DNA from: Thalassotalea sp. G2M2-11
GTDB taxonomy: Bacteria; Pseudomonadota; Gammaproteobacteria; Enterobacterales; Alteromonadaceae
DNA: 64,000 nucleotides
NCBI RefSeq assembly: GCF_017168195.1
Contig: NZ_JADNYL010000005.1
Span: 1 to 64,000 of the forward strand
Reading direction: 5' to 3'
Shown: positions 36,171-45,245 of the stretch, in pieces
How positions within the stretch are numbered: the stretch's first letter is position 1
How the letters are laid out: each line of letters starts with the position of its first letter
Notes under the pieces: model-generated
Database searches by the model: none
What the model saw: only the letters and a program-made list of their open reading frames with translations
Told to the model about the DNA's origin: nothing
Program-made: the position numbers and the translations under genes

Positions 36171-37991
36171 ATGCTGACGTACAAAGCGCCGATTGCTGAT
36201 ATTAAATTTTTACTAGAAGACGTGTTAGGTTATTACCAACACTATGAAAAATATCCTGAATTTGAAGAAGCAACCCCAGACTTGGTGGATGCAATTATGC
36301 AAGAATGCGCCAAGTTTAGTGAGAATGAATTATTACCGCTTAACCAAAGTGGTGATAAAGAAGGTTGTACCTTTAATGATGGTGAAGTAAAAACACCAAA
36401 AGGTTTTAAAGAAGCTTATCAACAATATGTTGAAGGTGGCTGGCCGTCGTTATCTCATGGCTTGGAGTATGGTGGACAAGGTTTACCTTCTTCGTTAGGT
36501 ATGATCAAATCTGAAATGATGGGTACGGCTAACTGGTCTTGGGCGATGTATCCAGGTTTAAGTCATGGTGCAATGAACACCATTGATGTACACGGTACAG
36601 AAGAGCAAAAGCAGTTATATTTAACTAAGCTGACTGAAGGTACTTGGACCGGCACCATGTGTTTAACTGAACCACAATGTGGTACCGATTTAGGACAAGT
36701 AAAAACTAAAGCTGTGCCTAATGGTGATGGCACTTATGCGATTTCAGGCACTAAAATATTTATTTCGGCTGGTGAGCACGATATGACAGATAATATCGTT
36801 CATATTGTATTGGCTCGCTTACCAGATGCTCCCGCTGGCACAAAAGGGATCTCATTATTTATCGTTCCTAAAATGGACGTGGATAGTGAAGGTAATATCC
36901 TTGGGCCAAACAATGTGAACTGTGGCTCTATAGAAGATAAAATGGGCATTAAAGCTTCTGTCACTGCGGTATTAAACTTTGATAATGCGAAAGGGGTTTT
37001 AATCGGCCCTGAAAATAAAGGCTTAGAATGTATGTTCACCTTTATGAACACTGCACGTGTAGGTACTGCATTGCAAGGTGTTTGTGCGTCAGAATTGTCG
37101 TATCAAAATGCGCTAACTTATGCAAAAGAGCGTTTATCCATGCGTTCACTCTCAGGTGTTAAACAACCTGATAAAGTCGCTGATCCAATCATTGTCCACC
37201 CTGATGTCAGAAAAATGTTATTGACGCAAAAAGCCTTTACTGAAGGTGGACGTGCGATGATTTATTATGCATCTAAGCTTGTTGATGTTATTGAAACGTC
37301 TAAAGATGAAAAAGAACGTAAACGTGCCGATTATCGTTTAGGTTTTATTACCCCTATTTTAAAAGCGTTTTTAACGGAAGTTGGTTCAGAAAGTGCTAAT
37401 TTAGGGGTACAAGTTTTTGGTGGTCATGGTTTTATTAAAGAATGGGGGATGGAGCAGATTGTACGTGATACTCGTATCTCGACGCTCTATGAAGGAACTA
37501 CTGGCATTCAAGCGCTAGATTTACTAGGACGAAAAATTCTATTAAGCCGTGGTAAATCATTAAAAAGCTTTACCATGGAAATTTTAGGTTTCTGTAAAGA
37601 CAAGAGTATGCTTTCAAGTAACCCTCATAAGCGCCAAATGAATAAGTTTATTTGGCCGCTAAGTAAAGCCGTGGCAAATTGGCAACAATACACGCTTCGT
37701 TTGATGCTAAAAGCGAAAAAAGATCGCGATATGGTTGGTTCCGCATCAGTGGATTATCTGATGTATTCCGGTTATATCACCATGGGCTATTTTTGGGCAC
37801 AAATGGCGCAAGCAGCCTATGAGAAACTTGCTGGTGAAGTAGAAAATCGTGATTTTTACCGCGCTAAAATTAAAACGGCTGAATTTTACTTTGAGCGTAT
37901 CCTACCAAGAATTAAAGGACATGCCGCCACTATGATGGCTGATCCTAAATCCTTGATGCAGCTAGATGAAGAGTTATTATCATTCTTGTAA
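36171..37991 (+). CDS. Acyl-CoA dehydrogenase, FadE5-like
   Basis: A 606-residue flavoprotein with the acyl-CoA dehydrogenase fold and an extra C-terminal domain of the large FadE5 type. Signatures: MCLTEPQCGTDLGQVKTKA, GTKIFISAGEHDM, GCQVFGGHGF-like (GVQVFGGHGFIKEWGMEQIVRD) and TLYEGTTGIQALDLLGRK. It catalyses the first step of beta-oxidation. Chain-length preference cannot be read but a long-chain role is usual. Ribosome site is GGAG. A FadR operator and a promoter region precede it. It is followed by a strong hairpin shared with the convergent aldehyde dehydrogenase gene. Confidence 0.92.
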   Translation: MLTYKAPIADIKFLLEDVLGYYQHYEKYPEFEEATPDLVDAIMQECAKFSENELLPLNQSGDKEGCTFNDGEVKTPKGFKEAYQQYVEGGWPSLSHGLEYGGQGLPSSLGMIKSEMMGTANWSWAMYPGLSHGAMNTIDVHGTEEQKQLYLTKLTEGTWTGTMCLTEPQCGTDLGQVKTKAVPNGDGTYAISGTKIFISAGEHDMTDNIVHIVLARLPDAPAGTKGISLFIVPKMDVDSEGNILGPNNVNCGSIEDKMGIKASVTAVLNFDNAKGVLIGPENKGLECMFTFMNTARVGTALQGVCASELSYQNALTYAKERLSMRSLSGVKQPDKVADPIIVHPDVRKMLLTQKAFTEGGRAMIYYASKLVDVIETSKDEKERKRADYRLGFITPILKAFLTEVGSESANLGVQVFGGHGFIKEWGMEQIVRDTRISTLYEGTTGIQALDLLGRKILLSRGKSLKSFTMEILGFCKDKSMLSSNPHKRQMNKFIWPLSKAVANWQQYTLRLMLKAKKDRDMVGSASVDYLMYSGYITMGYFWAQMAQAAYEKLAGEVENRDFYRAKIKTAEFYFERILPRIKGHAATMMADPKSLMQLDEELLSFL

Positions 37992-38013
37992 TTTAGCCGG
38001 GTAGTTCGCAAAG

Positions 38014-38042
38014 AAAAGGCATTCAATTGAATGCCTTTTTTG
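38014..38042. terminator. Bidirectional terminator between acyl-CoA dehydrogenase and aldehyde dehydrogenase genes
   Basis: Palindrome AAAAGGCATTCAA / TTGAATGCCTTTT followed by a T-run on the plus strand. It serves the plus-strand gene and possibly both. Confidence 0.88.
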
Positions 38043-38062
38043 TTCTGATAATTGATGCTTAA

Positions 38063-39436
38063 TTAAAGGTGTCGAATCAACCGTAAAAATTTAAACTTTA
38101 ATTTTGTATAAGGCGCAAACCTTACCGGTAAGTCTTTTAAAAATGGGCGTGTTAAAACGGACTTTAAGTGACTAAAATTATCAAAGCCCGCTTTGCCACT
38201 ATATTGCCCCATGCCACTAGGGCCGACACCACCAAAGGGTAAATCGGGAACGGCATTGAACATGATAACATCATTAATACACTGATTTCCGGCACTGATC
38301 TCTTGCTGCCATTGCGTTAATTGCGTTTTATCTTTGGTAAAAATATAAGCTGATAGTGGCTTTTCTCGTTGCTTGATAAAGCTTTTCGCTTGCTCGAAAT
38401 TTTCGATCGGCAAAATTGGCAAGATAGCGCCAAAAATTTCATCTGTCATTAACGGACTATCAATAGCTGGATTAGTAATGATGGTTGGTTCAATATATTT
38501 TGCGTCGATATCAACCGTGCCACCATGGGCGATTTCACCAGTATCTAGATATGATGCAATCCGTGTTGCATGTCGTTCGTTGATGATCCTACCGTAAGAT
38601 TCGCTTTTACTCGCATCTTCACCAAACATATTTTTCAGTTGCTGTTTTAACGCAGTCACCAGTGCAGGAATAAGCTGCTTGTCAATTAATACATAATCAG
38701 GCGCAATACATGTTTGACCCGCATTCATCCATTTACCCCAAGCTAATCGTTGTGCTGTAATGTTGAGATCTGCCGATTGATCTATATACACAGGACTTTT
38801 TCCCCCCAACTCAAGTGTCACAGGGGTCAAGTGTTTAGCTGCGGCTGTCATCACAATGCGAGCAACTTGTCCGTTGCCTGTATACATAATATGGTCAAAG
38901 GGTTGAGTTAATAATGCGGTAGTTTCTTCAACACCGCCTTCAACAACTGAAATAGCTTGAGGATCTAAATATTGGGGAACTAACTTAGCTAATAGTGCAG
39001 ATGTCGCTGGCGCTAACTCTGAAGGCTTAATGATGGCACAGTTTCCAGCAGATACGACCGCGACCAATGGTGCTAAAACTAACTGTAATGGATAATTCCA
39101 TGCGCCAATAATCAGTACTGTACCTAATGGTTCTGGCAGAATATAGGAACGGCCTGGTTGAGCGACGACTGGAGTCGCTACTTTACGCTTCTTCACCCAT
39201 TTATTTAGGCGCTTAAGTACATGGTCTACATCACCAGATAAATAAGAAACTTCGGTGATCCAAGCTTCAACAGCGGGTTTACCTAGATCTTGATGGAGCG
39301 CATCAAGCCAAGCTTGTTCATTTTCTTCAACTAATTTTTTTATTTGCTTAAGTTGCGATTTGCGCCAATTAATATCGTGAGTAATATGACGATTAAAATA
39401 ATCTTTATGGCATTCTACCTGTTGTTCGAAATTCAC
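38063..39436 (-). CDS. Aldehyde dehydrogenase (ALDH3 / coniferyl-aldehyde type)
   Basis: A 457-residue NAD(P)-dependent aldehyde dehydrogenase. The catalytic cysteine is C243 in WMNAGQTCIAPDY and the general base glutamate is in TLELGGKSP. The cofactor loop is PLGTVLIIGAWNYP. The length and sequence fit the class 3 fatty-aldehyde type, as expected next to fatty-acid genes, but the substrate is not proven. The start is GTG at 39436, preceded by AGAGGAAG at correct spacing; the longer ORF begins at a TTG with poorer context. The gene is convergent with the FadE5-like gene and downstream of a TetR regulator. Confidence 0.9.
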   Translation of the reverse strand: MNFEQQVECHKDYFNRHITHDINWRKSQLKQIKKLVEENEQAWLDALHQDLGKPAVEAWITEVSYLSGDVDHVLKRLNKWVKKRKVATPVVAQPGRSYILPEPLGTVLIIGAWNYPLQLVLAPLVAVVSAGNCAIIKPSELAPATSALLAKLVPQYLDPQAISVVEGGVEETTALLTQPFDHIMYTGNGQVARIVMTAAAKHLTPVTLELGGKSPVYIDQSADLNITAQRLAWGKWMNAGQTCIAPDYVLIDKQLIPALVTALKQQLKNMFGEDASKSESYGRIINERHATRIASYLDTGEIAHGGTVDIDAKYIEPTIITNPAIDSPLMTDEIFGAILPILPIENFEQAKSFIKQREKPLSAYIFTKDKTQLTQWQQEISAGNQCINDVIMFNAVPDLPFGGVGPSGMGQYSGKAGFDNFSHLKSVLTRPFLKDLPVRFAPYTKLKFKFLRLIRHL

Positions 39437-39620
39437 AAACTTCCTCTGCGCGTTCAATGGTCGGATGAGATAATTTACCTCAAACAGTATTGATGTACAA
39501 AAAAATTTTGTTATTAGCGTGCTTGGGCTGAGTATGATGGATCAGTTATTGTCATAAGGTTCACTAGAGGGGGATACCTAGCCTATTAACAAAGTGGGAT
39601 TAATAGGCATATTACTTGGT

Positions 39621-40289
39621 TTAGTATTTGACTTGTAAGATCCAGTAAATGAGACGCTGGACGCTGGCATGAATGGCTTTACTATCTAGCTCGTCTTCAG
39701 GTAACAAAATGTTGCGAAATTCCAGCTGCGTGAAAATCGTTAACATGATATCGGCATCGATAGTCGCGGTCTCCTTATTAAAGTACCGGCATAATTTTAT
39801 GCAAGGCTCTAACAGTGTACTTTGGTGACTGGTTGATAATTCACGTAACTGTGGTGTATTTTGACTTTCTGAGAATAATAATTGCTTTACCGCTAACTCA
39901 GTTGCATTGTGTTTAATGTTGTCGACGATGTACTTTGTTGCCATATCGATCAATTTATCAGCAACTTCAGTACGAATGGCACTTTTTCTAAGTTCTGATT
40001 TCTTATATGACTCAACTAATTCAAATGCGGGTAACCATGCGGTATTTGCCTTAGAAATTGTCTTAGAAGCATTCAAAGTAAAGGCTTGATTCACTAACTC
40101 TTGTATATCTTTAAAGTAATATGTCGTTAACGATAATTGTAATTGAGCATGATCCGCAATAGCTCTGTGAGTGGTTTTTTTTATTCCTTGAGAAGCGAGT
40201 ACTTCAATCGCTGCTTGTAAAATTTGATTGCGTGTCTGCTCTCCTTTAGAGCGGCGTTTAACGGGACGGTATGTTGATACTACTGACAT
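39621..40289 (-). CDS. TetR family transcriptional regulator
   Basis: A 222-residue regulator. The N-terminal HTH is TRNQILQAAIEVLASQGIKKTTHRAIADHA (read as two parts of about 15) followed by LSLTTYYFKDIQELV, a TetR pattern. The C-terminal ligand domain is not assignable. The start at 40289 (MSVVSTYRPVKRRSKGEQ) is chosen over the longer ORF because of its ribosome site (AAGG). The likely targets are the neighbouring aldehyde dehydrogenase or acyltransferase genes; the inducer is unknown, and a fatty-acid related compound is possible. Confidence 0.85.
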   Translation of the reverse strand: MSVVSTYRPVKRRSKGEQTRNQILQAAIEVLASQGIKKTTHRAIADHAQLQLSLTTYYFKDIQELVNQAFTLNASKTISKANTAWLPAFELVESYKKSELRKSAIRTEVADKLIDMATKYIVDNIKHNATELAVKQLLFSESQNTPQLRELSTSHQSTLLEPCIKLCRYFNKETATIDADIMLTIFTQLEFRNILLPEDELDSKAIHASVQRLIYWILQVKY

Positions 40290-40369
40290 AATAGAAACCT
40301 TGTTAAATATTAACAATAAATTAACGCAATTTTAAATTCTTTACAATAAGCGAAACTGATTGGAAGCGC

Positions 40370-41263
40370 TTACTTTGTAAGATATTTTGTAATTTTCTGA
40401 TCGTTTCTTTGCCAGGTATTTGTTAACCAACGATGAAATCGCTTTTTATATTCGGTATCCTTGCTGTAGTCCCCTTGAAGTTGTTTAACATCATCAATTT
40501 GTTCAACATCAATAATAATCTCTTGTAACTTGCCTTTAAGCATGTCTTTCATTACGTGACCGGGGTTTTTCGGGTAGATTAATGTGATGTTTAAAATTTT
40601 ATCAAATTGCTCACCCATCGTTGCTAAGGTAAAGGCGATACCGCCTGCTTTGGGGCTTAATAAATGATTGAATTGACTATTTTGTTGTTGATGTTTTTCT
40701 TTGGTGAATCGCGTACCTTCAACAAAATTAATGATAGTCGTAGGCTGATATTTGTATTTTTCACAGCTTCGTTTGGTTGTTTCAAGATCTGTCCCAATAA
40801 GGTGGGGGTTTTTCTTTAAAAATGACTTACTGTAACGCTTCATAAATGGCATATCTAATGCCCAACAGCCCATACCAATAAATGGGACTTTTTTTAGTGA
40901 TTCTTTGAGAAAGTACTTGGGCTCTGGAATGCGAGTACGGCAAAAGTTGGATAAGACAAAAATATCTAACCAACTTTGATGGTTGGCAATTAACAAGTAC
41001 CAAGAGTTTTTATTCAGGTTTTCATCACCTCTGATGGTCCATTTGATTCGATTAAACAAGCACATGATCAAAAAGTTATTTAACGCCCATAAACGGTAAA
41101 AAGCATGCATTGGTTTATATAAAATGCGATGAAAGGCTGACACAGGGACTAAAAATTTTAATAAGCCACCTAAAAAGATCAAGGAACCACAAACAGCCAG
41201 GTTTAAACAAAATAAAATAAAGGAAATTGGCATTAAGACAAAACTGGGAAGTACGGACAACAT
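40370..41263 (-). CDS. Acyltransferase, 1-acyl-glycerol-3-phosphate type (YihG-like)
   Basis: A 297-residue membrane-associated acyltransferase. Motif I is NHQSWLDIFVLSN (NHX4D), motif III is FVEGTRFT, and the PlsC-type GIAFTL follows. Two N-terminal hydrophobic segments anchor it. It resembles E. coli YihG, an inner-membrane 1-acyl-sn-glycerol-3-phosphate acyltransferase. The role is phospholipid synthesis or remodelling, fitting the lipid-metabolism neighbourhood. The TetR gene lies downstream in the same direction, 80 nt away. Confidence 0.88.
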   Translation of the reverse strand: MLSVLPSFVLMPISFILFCLNLAVCGSLIFLGGLLKFLVPVSAFHRILYKPMHAFYRLWALNNFLIMCLFNRIKWTIRGDENLNKNSWYLLIANHQSWLDIFVLSNFCRTRIPEPKYFLKESLKKVPFIGMGCWALDMPFMKRYSKSFLKKNPHLIGTDLETTKRSCEKYKYQPTTIINFVEGTRFTKEKHQQQNSQFNHLLSPKAGGIAFTLATMGEQFDKILNITLIYPKNPGHVMKDMLKGKLQEIIIDVEQIDDVKQLQGDYSKDTEYKKRFHRWLTNTWQRNDQKITKYLTK

Positions 41264-41336
41264 AAAAACAGGTTAACATTATAATTTATTACGATATTTT
41301 ACGGGTTTTTAGCGCAATTTGGTATTGCTTTATTGG

Positions 41337-41584
41337 TTACACCTGTACGCTGAGTACTTGATAAATATCGAAATACTTCAAGAAAGTCCAATGCTAGAGT
41401 ACCGAGGTGTTGCAAGATATAGAGTCAATGTTTGTTCGGTATACTTTTTAAGGGTTTTGTTGGTTTGCGGTAAATTAAGGTGACTTGCCATCCTCGCTTT
41501 CAATTGTTTGAAGTTTGGGGCGAAAAACTCTCTATTACCGCGCCATTTGTTGACCTTAATACTTAAATAAAAAAAGCAAGCCAA
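41337..41584 (-). pseudogene. Decayed ORF-like sequence in the gap after fadE
   Basis: This gap of 353 nt (41264-41616) has no convincing gene, but the minus strand reads a 68-residue ORF (…FKQLKARMASHLNLPQTN…) followed, after a one-base frameshift at the stop, by LKYFDIYQVLSVQV and a stop (41337-41339). Its start codon lies inside the fadE terminator hairpin, which argues against a real protein. Similar short ORF remnants appear, from memory, in intergenic regions of Colwellia-type genomes, so it may be a dispersed repeat; this could not be checked. Confidence 0.35.
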
Positions 41585-41597
41585 TTGGCTTGCTTTT
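41572..41597 (-). terminator. Terminator after fadE
   Basis: AAAAGCAAGCCAA / TTGGCTTGCTTTT palindrome, followed on the minus strand by a run of T. It lies 20 nt past the fadE stop. Confidence 0.9.
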
Positions 41598-41616
41598 CTG
41601 TCATGCGGTGCATGCC

Positions 41617-44055
41617 TTAAGTGGAAGATTGAGCAAAATTTGCTGAAATTAATTCATCATTGTCAAAGTCATCAACATTTATCACGGCGAGCCTTTGTTT
41701 TTCGGTCACGGTGAGTAACTGTGCTTCTTCTTCAGTGATAATGTCAGCGGCTAAGCCTTTTTCTGCAACTTTATCTAACTGATAAAATGGCAGTTTTTCA
41801 TCCAATGCTTGGCATATTTTATTAAATATAGGTTCGCACGCGAGAGTATTTGTTAACGCAGTCTCTAGTTGTCCTAAGACATTTTTGCCGTCATCAGTTA
41901 AGTATTGACCTTTTCCTAACCGTGCTCTGGCATCACTTGGTGTTTGCAATAATTTAGCTACCTGATGATCGGTTTTATCTGATGGTTTAGTTAACCATGT
42001 GCCAAGTGGGAAAATAACCGCGCGTAGGGCAATCGCAATCATTTTATTCGGGAAATTACTGAGTAATTCATCGATGGCTTGTTGCATTCGATACAATGAA
42101 TCTTCAACGGCCCAAGCAACCAAGGGTAAATCACTACTTTGACGTCCTTCATCATTAAAGCGCTTAAGTGTTGCACTTGCTAAATATAAATAACTTAGCA
42201 CATCACCTAAACGGGCTGAAATACGTTCTCTACGTTTGAGATCGCCACCAAGAGTTAGCATGGCAATATCTGATAGCATTGCTAGGTTAGCACTAAAGCG
42301 CGTTAATAATTGATAATAACGCTTAGTACCATCGTTGTATGGCGCATTAACAAAACGAGAGCCAGTAAATGCCATCCATTTGCTACGGACAATGTTACTG
42401 ATGGCAAAACCAATATGACCAAATAATGCATGATCAAAGTCTTCTAAAGCTTGCTGGCTGTCATTATTACTTGCTGCTTCAAGCTCAGCTAATACGTAAG
42501 GGTGACAACGAATAGCACCTTGACCATAGATGATCATACTACGGGTTAAAATATTTGCCCCTTCAACGGTGATTGCAACGGGGGCTCCTTGATAGCCTCT
42601 GGCAAGGTAATTATTCGGGCCCATACAGATCCCTTTACCGCCATGAATATCCATCGCATCAGTAATTGATTGACGCATTTTTTCGGTTAGATGGTATTTT
42701 GAGATAGCAGAAACAACCGAAGGTTTTTCACCTAAGTCGATAGCTCCGGTTGATAACGTTGTAACCGCATCCATTAAATATGCATTACCACCAATACGCG
42801 CGAGTGCTTCTTCGACCCCCTCCATTTTACCAATAGGTAATTTAAATTGACGGCGAATGCGACTATATGCTCCAGTGGCTAAGGCAACCGACTTGATCCC
42901 TCCGGCACTGTTTGATGGTAAGGTGATTGCTCGACCGACTGATAAACATTCTACTAACATGCGCCAGCCTTGACCGGCCATTTTAGGGCCACCAATAATA
43001 AAGTCTAACGGCACAAAGACTTCATTTCCCTGTGTTGGACCATTTTGAAAAGGCACATTCAGTGGAAAATGACGACGTCCGGTGATCACACCGTCAATGT
43101 CTGTTGGGATCAAGGCACAAGTAATGCCTAAATCTTTAGTATCACCGAGTAAACCATCAGGATCGGTTAATTTAAATGCTAGCCCTAGTACAGTTGCAAT
43201 AGGCGCTAGTGTGATATAACGCTTATTCCAGGTTAACTTCATTCCTAATACTTCTTCACCATTGAAAGTGCCATGACAGACAACGCCAAAGTCAGGAATA
43301 GCACCAGCATCTGAGCCAGCTTCAGGGCTAGTTAATGCAAAGCATGGAATTTCTTCGCCTTTTGCCAGGCGAGGTAGGTAATGGTCTTGTTGTTCTTTGG
43401 TGCCATAGTGTTGTAATAGTTCACCAGGGCCTAAAGAGTTTGGTACGCCAACTGTACTTGATAAAACAGTGCTCACCCCCGATAATTTTTGCAATACGCG
43501 TGATTGGGCAAATGCACTAAATTCAAGGCCGCCATATTGTTTTTTGATGATCATTGCAAAGAACTTATTGTCTTTGAGATATTGCCAAACTTCCGGTGAC
43601 ATATCAGCACGATCGTGAGTGGTATGCCAGTCATCCACCATGCGGCAAACTTCTTCTACCGGACCATCAAGAAACGCTTTTTCTTCTGCACTTAACCTTG
43701 GTTGCGGGTAGTTATGTAATTTTTGCCAATCAGGATCTCCACGGAATAAATCTGCTTCAAACCAGGTTGTTCCTGCATCGAGCGCTTCTTTCTCTGTCGT
43801 TGACATTTCCGGCATAATTTTTTGGAAAGCCGTGAGTAATGGGAGACTAATATATTTTTTGCGAACTTCAGATAAGTTAAAGGGCAGGGCGAGAATAGCA
43901 AAAATTAACCAACCAAAAAAAGATACAGCATTAAAAAAAGTACCAATTATCATTAAGATAGTAAATGATACGGTAAAGCTTACTAATGATGCCCGTTGAT
44001 AAGACATAAAGCCTATTAAGGCGATGGCGCAAAGCCACCAAGTTAATATTTCCAC
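41617..44055 (-). CDS. fadE: Acyl-CoA dehydrogenase FadE
   Basis: An 812-residue protein, close to E. coli FadE (814), with an N-terminal pair of membrane segments (about 1-60) that distinguishes the enzyme from soluble acyl-CoA dehydrogenases. Signatures include [36 protein letters not shown] and [23 protein letters not shown]. It performs the first beta-oxidation step on medium and long acyl-CoA at the inner membrane. The start is GTG at 44055 with AAGGA before it. A FadR-like site lies 18 nt upstream. It is divergent from oxyR. Confidence 0.95.
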   Translation of the reverse strand: MEILTWWLCAIALIGFMSYQRASLVSFTVSFTILMIIGTFFNAVSFFGWLIFAILALPFNLSEVRKKYISLPLLTAFQKIMPEMSTTEKEALDAGTTWFEADLFRGDPDWQKLHNYPQPRLSAEEKAFLDGPVEEVCRMVDDWHTTHDRADMSPEVWQYLKDNKFFAMIIKKQYGGLEFSAFAQSRVLQKLSGVSTVLSSTVGVPNSLGPGELLQHYGTKEQQDHYLPRLAKGEEIPCFALTSPEAGSDAGAIPDFGVVCHGTFNGEEVLGMKLTWNKRYITLAPIATVLGLAFKLTDPDGLLGDTKDLGITCALIPTDIDGVITGRRHFPLNVPFQNGPTQGNEVFVPLDFIIGGPKMAGQGWRMLVECLSVGRAITLPSNSAGGIKSVALATGAYSRIRRQFKLPIGKMEGVEEALARIGGNAYLMDAVTTLSTGAIDLGEKPSVVSAISKYHLTEKMRQSITDAMDIHGGKGICMGPNNYLARGYQGAPVAITVEGANILTRSMIIYGQGAIRCHPYVLAELEAASNNDSQQALEDFDHALFGHIGFAISNIVRSKWMAFTGSRFVNAPYNDGTKRYYQLLTRFSANLAMLSDIAMLTLGGDLKRRERISARLGDVLSYLYLASATLKRFNDEGRQSSDLPLVAWAVEDSLYRMQQAIDELLSNFPNKMIAIALRAVIFPLGTWLTKPSDKTDHQVAKLLQTPSDARARLGKGQYLTDDGKNVLGQLETALTNTLACEPIFNKICQALDEKLPFYQLDKVAEKGLAADIITEEEAQLLTVTEKQRLAVINVDDFDNDELISANFAQSST

Positions 44056-44072
44056 AGTTATTCCTTTTTATT

Positions 44073-44089
44073 TAGAGGTCAGACCACTA
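44073..44089. promoter_or_regulatory. FadR-like operator upstream of fadE
   Basis: TAGAGGTCAGACCACTA has the perfect FadR core GGTC-N-GACCA and matches 11 of 16 defined positions. It lies 18-34 nt upstream of the fadE start codon, in good position to block transcription. Confidence 0.7.
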
Positions 44090-44288
44090 GGTTAAGCTTA
44101 ATGCGATTTTAGAAAATATTCAATCTAGTTTTAGTGTAATTGAAAATTTTCAAATAAACAGGATAGTGCTTTCTCGCGCTTTAAGCACTAACTAAGTTTT
44201 GTTGGACTGTTGTTTCTTTCTTTACCGATAACCTAGTTACTGATATAAGTATTAACGATAAATTTTAATTCTTTTATAGGTATACTCA

Positions 44289-45194
44289 ATGATTAAGCTG
44301 AGGGATTTAGAATATTTAGATGCCATCGCTAAGTATCGTCACTTTGGCAAAGCCGCTCAAGCATGCTTTGTTAGTCAGCCTACGTTAAGTGGCCAAATCA
44401 TGAAACTGGAACAGCAACTTGGTTTAACATTGATTGAACGGCAAACGCGCAACGTTATGTTAACGCCTATGGGGGAGCAACTGATTGTACAAGCTAGGAA
44501 AGTACTACAAGAGGCGCAAAACTTTGAACTCTCTGCAAAAGCGTTATTAGATCCATTATCTGGTGATTTACATTTAGGGTTGATCCCGACATTAGCGCCT
44601 TATTTGTTGCCTCATATTATGAAGGATTTAAATAACGCACTACCTAAAATTGATTTTTATTTATACGAAGATAAGACACAACATCTGTTGGAGCAACTTG
44701 CTCAAGGGCAGTTAGATGCGTTAATTTTGCCCTGGCTTGATGGTATGAATAAATTTGAACGCTATGATTTATTTGATGAAGCCTTTGTTATGGCGGCGCC
44801 TATAAATCATGAGTTTAGTCAAAAGCAGTCGATGCATCTCAATGATTTAGTGGATCATAAAATTCTAACGCTCGAAGATGGTCATTGTTTGCGCGATCAA
44901 GCGATGGGATATTGTTTCAGTGCGGGAGCAAATGAAGATCAAAGTTTTCGGGCAACTAGCTTAGAAACATTACGATATATGGTGTCGAGTAATCGTGGAG
45001 TGACATTAATGCCTGAATTGGCTGTTTATGGTCGCGTTAATGATGACATCAGTTATATTGAGTTTTCTTCACCTAAACCTAGTCGAAAAATTTCGCTATT
45101 AATACGTAGTGGTTATTCACGTATGGCCTGTATCCGAGAGGTGGTCAGTACAGTAAAGCAATCCGTTGCCAGTTTAGGATTGAATTTGTATTAG
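44289..45194 (+). CDS. oxyR: Hydrogen peroxide-sensing regulator OxyR
   Basis: A 301-residue LysR-family regulator. The N-terminal HTH is HFGKAAQACFVSQPTLSGQI. The redox pair is C200 and C209 in DGHCLRDQAMGYC, the exact arrangement of E. coli C199/C208, so it should form the peroxide-induced disulfide and activate target genes. SLETLRYMVSSNRGVTLMP is the conserved central region. It is divergent from fadE and convergent with ahpF. No clear OxyR box was found before oxyR itself; one is found upstream of ahpC. Confidence 0.96.
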   Translation: MIKLRDLEYLDAIAKYRHFGKAAQACFVSQPTLSGQIMKLEQQLGLTLIERQTRNVMLTPMGEQLIVQARKVLQEAQNFELSAKALLDPLSGDLHLGLIPTLAPYLLPHIMKDLNNALPKIDFYLYEDKTQHLLEQLAQGQLDALILPWLDGMNKFERYDLFDEAFVMAAPINHEFSQKQSMHLNDLVDHKILTLEDGHCLRDQAMGYCFSAGANEDQSFRATSLETLRYMVSSNRGVTLMPELAVYGRVNDDISYIEFSSPKPSRKISLLIRSGYSRMACIREVVSTVKQSVASLGLNLY

Positions 45195-45197
45195 TAA

Positions 45198-45227
45198 GGG
45201 ATAAAACTTAGATTAAAGTTTTATCCC
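45198..45227. terminator. Perfect hairpin between convergent oxyR and ahpF
   Basis: GGGATAAAACTT / AAGTTTTATCCC, a 12-bp perfect stem with an AGATTA loop, directly after the oxyR stop. No T-run is present on either strand. Confidence 0.6.
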
Positions 45228-45245
45228 ATGCGTTGAGCTAAGTAT

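Noticed and set aside
41378-41584. The 68-residue ORF after fadE as a real gene
   Set aside because: It starts inside the fadE terminator and is interrupted by a frameshift; treated as a remnant or repeat.
44220-44288. An OxyR box in front of oxyR
   Set aside because: Fragments such as GATA and GTAT occur but not at the required 11-nt steps.
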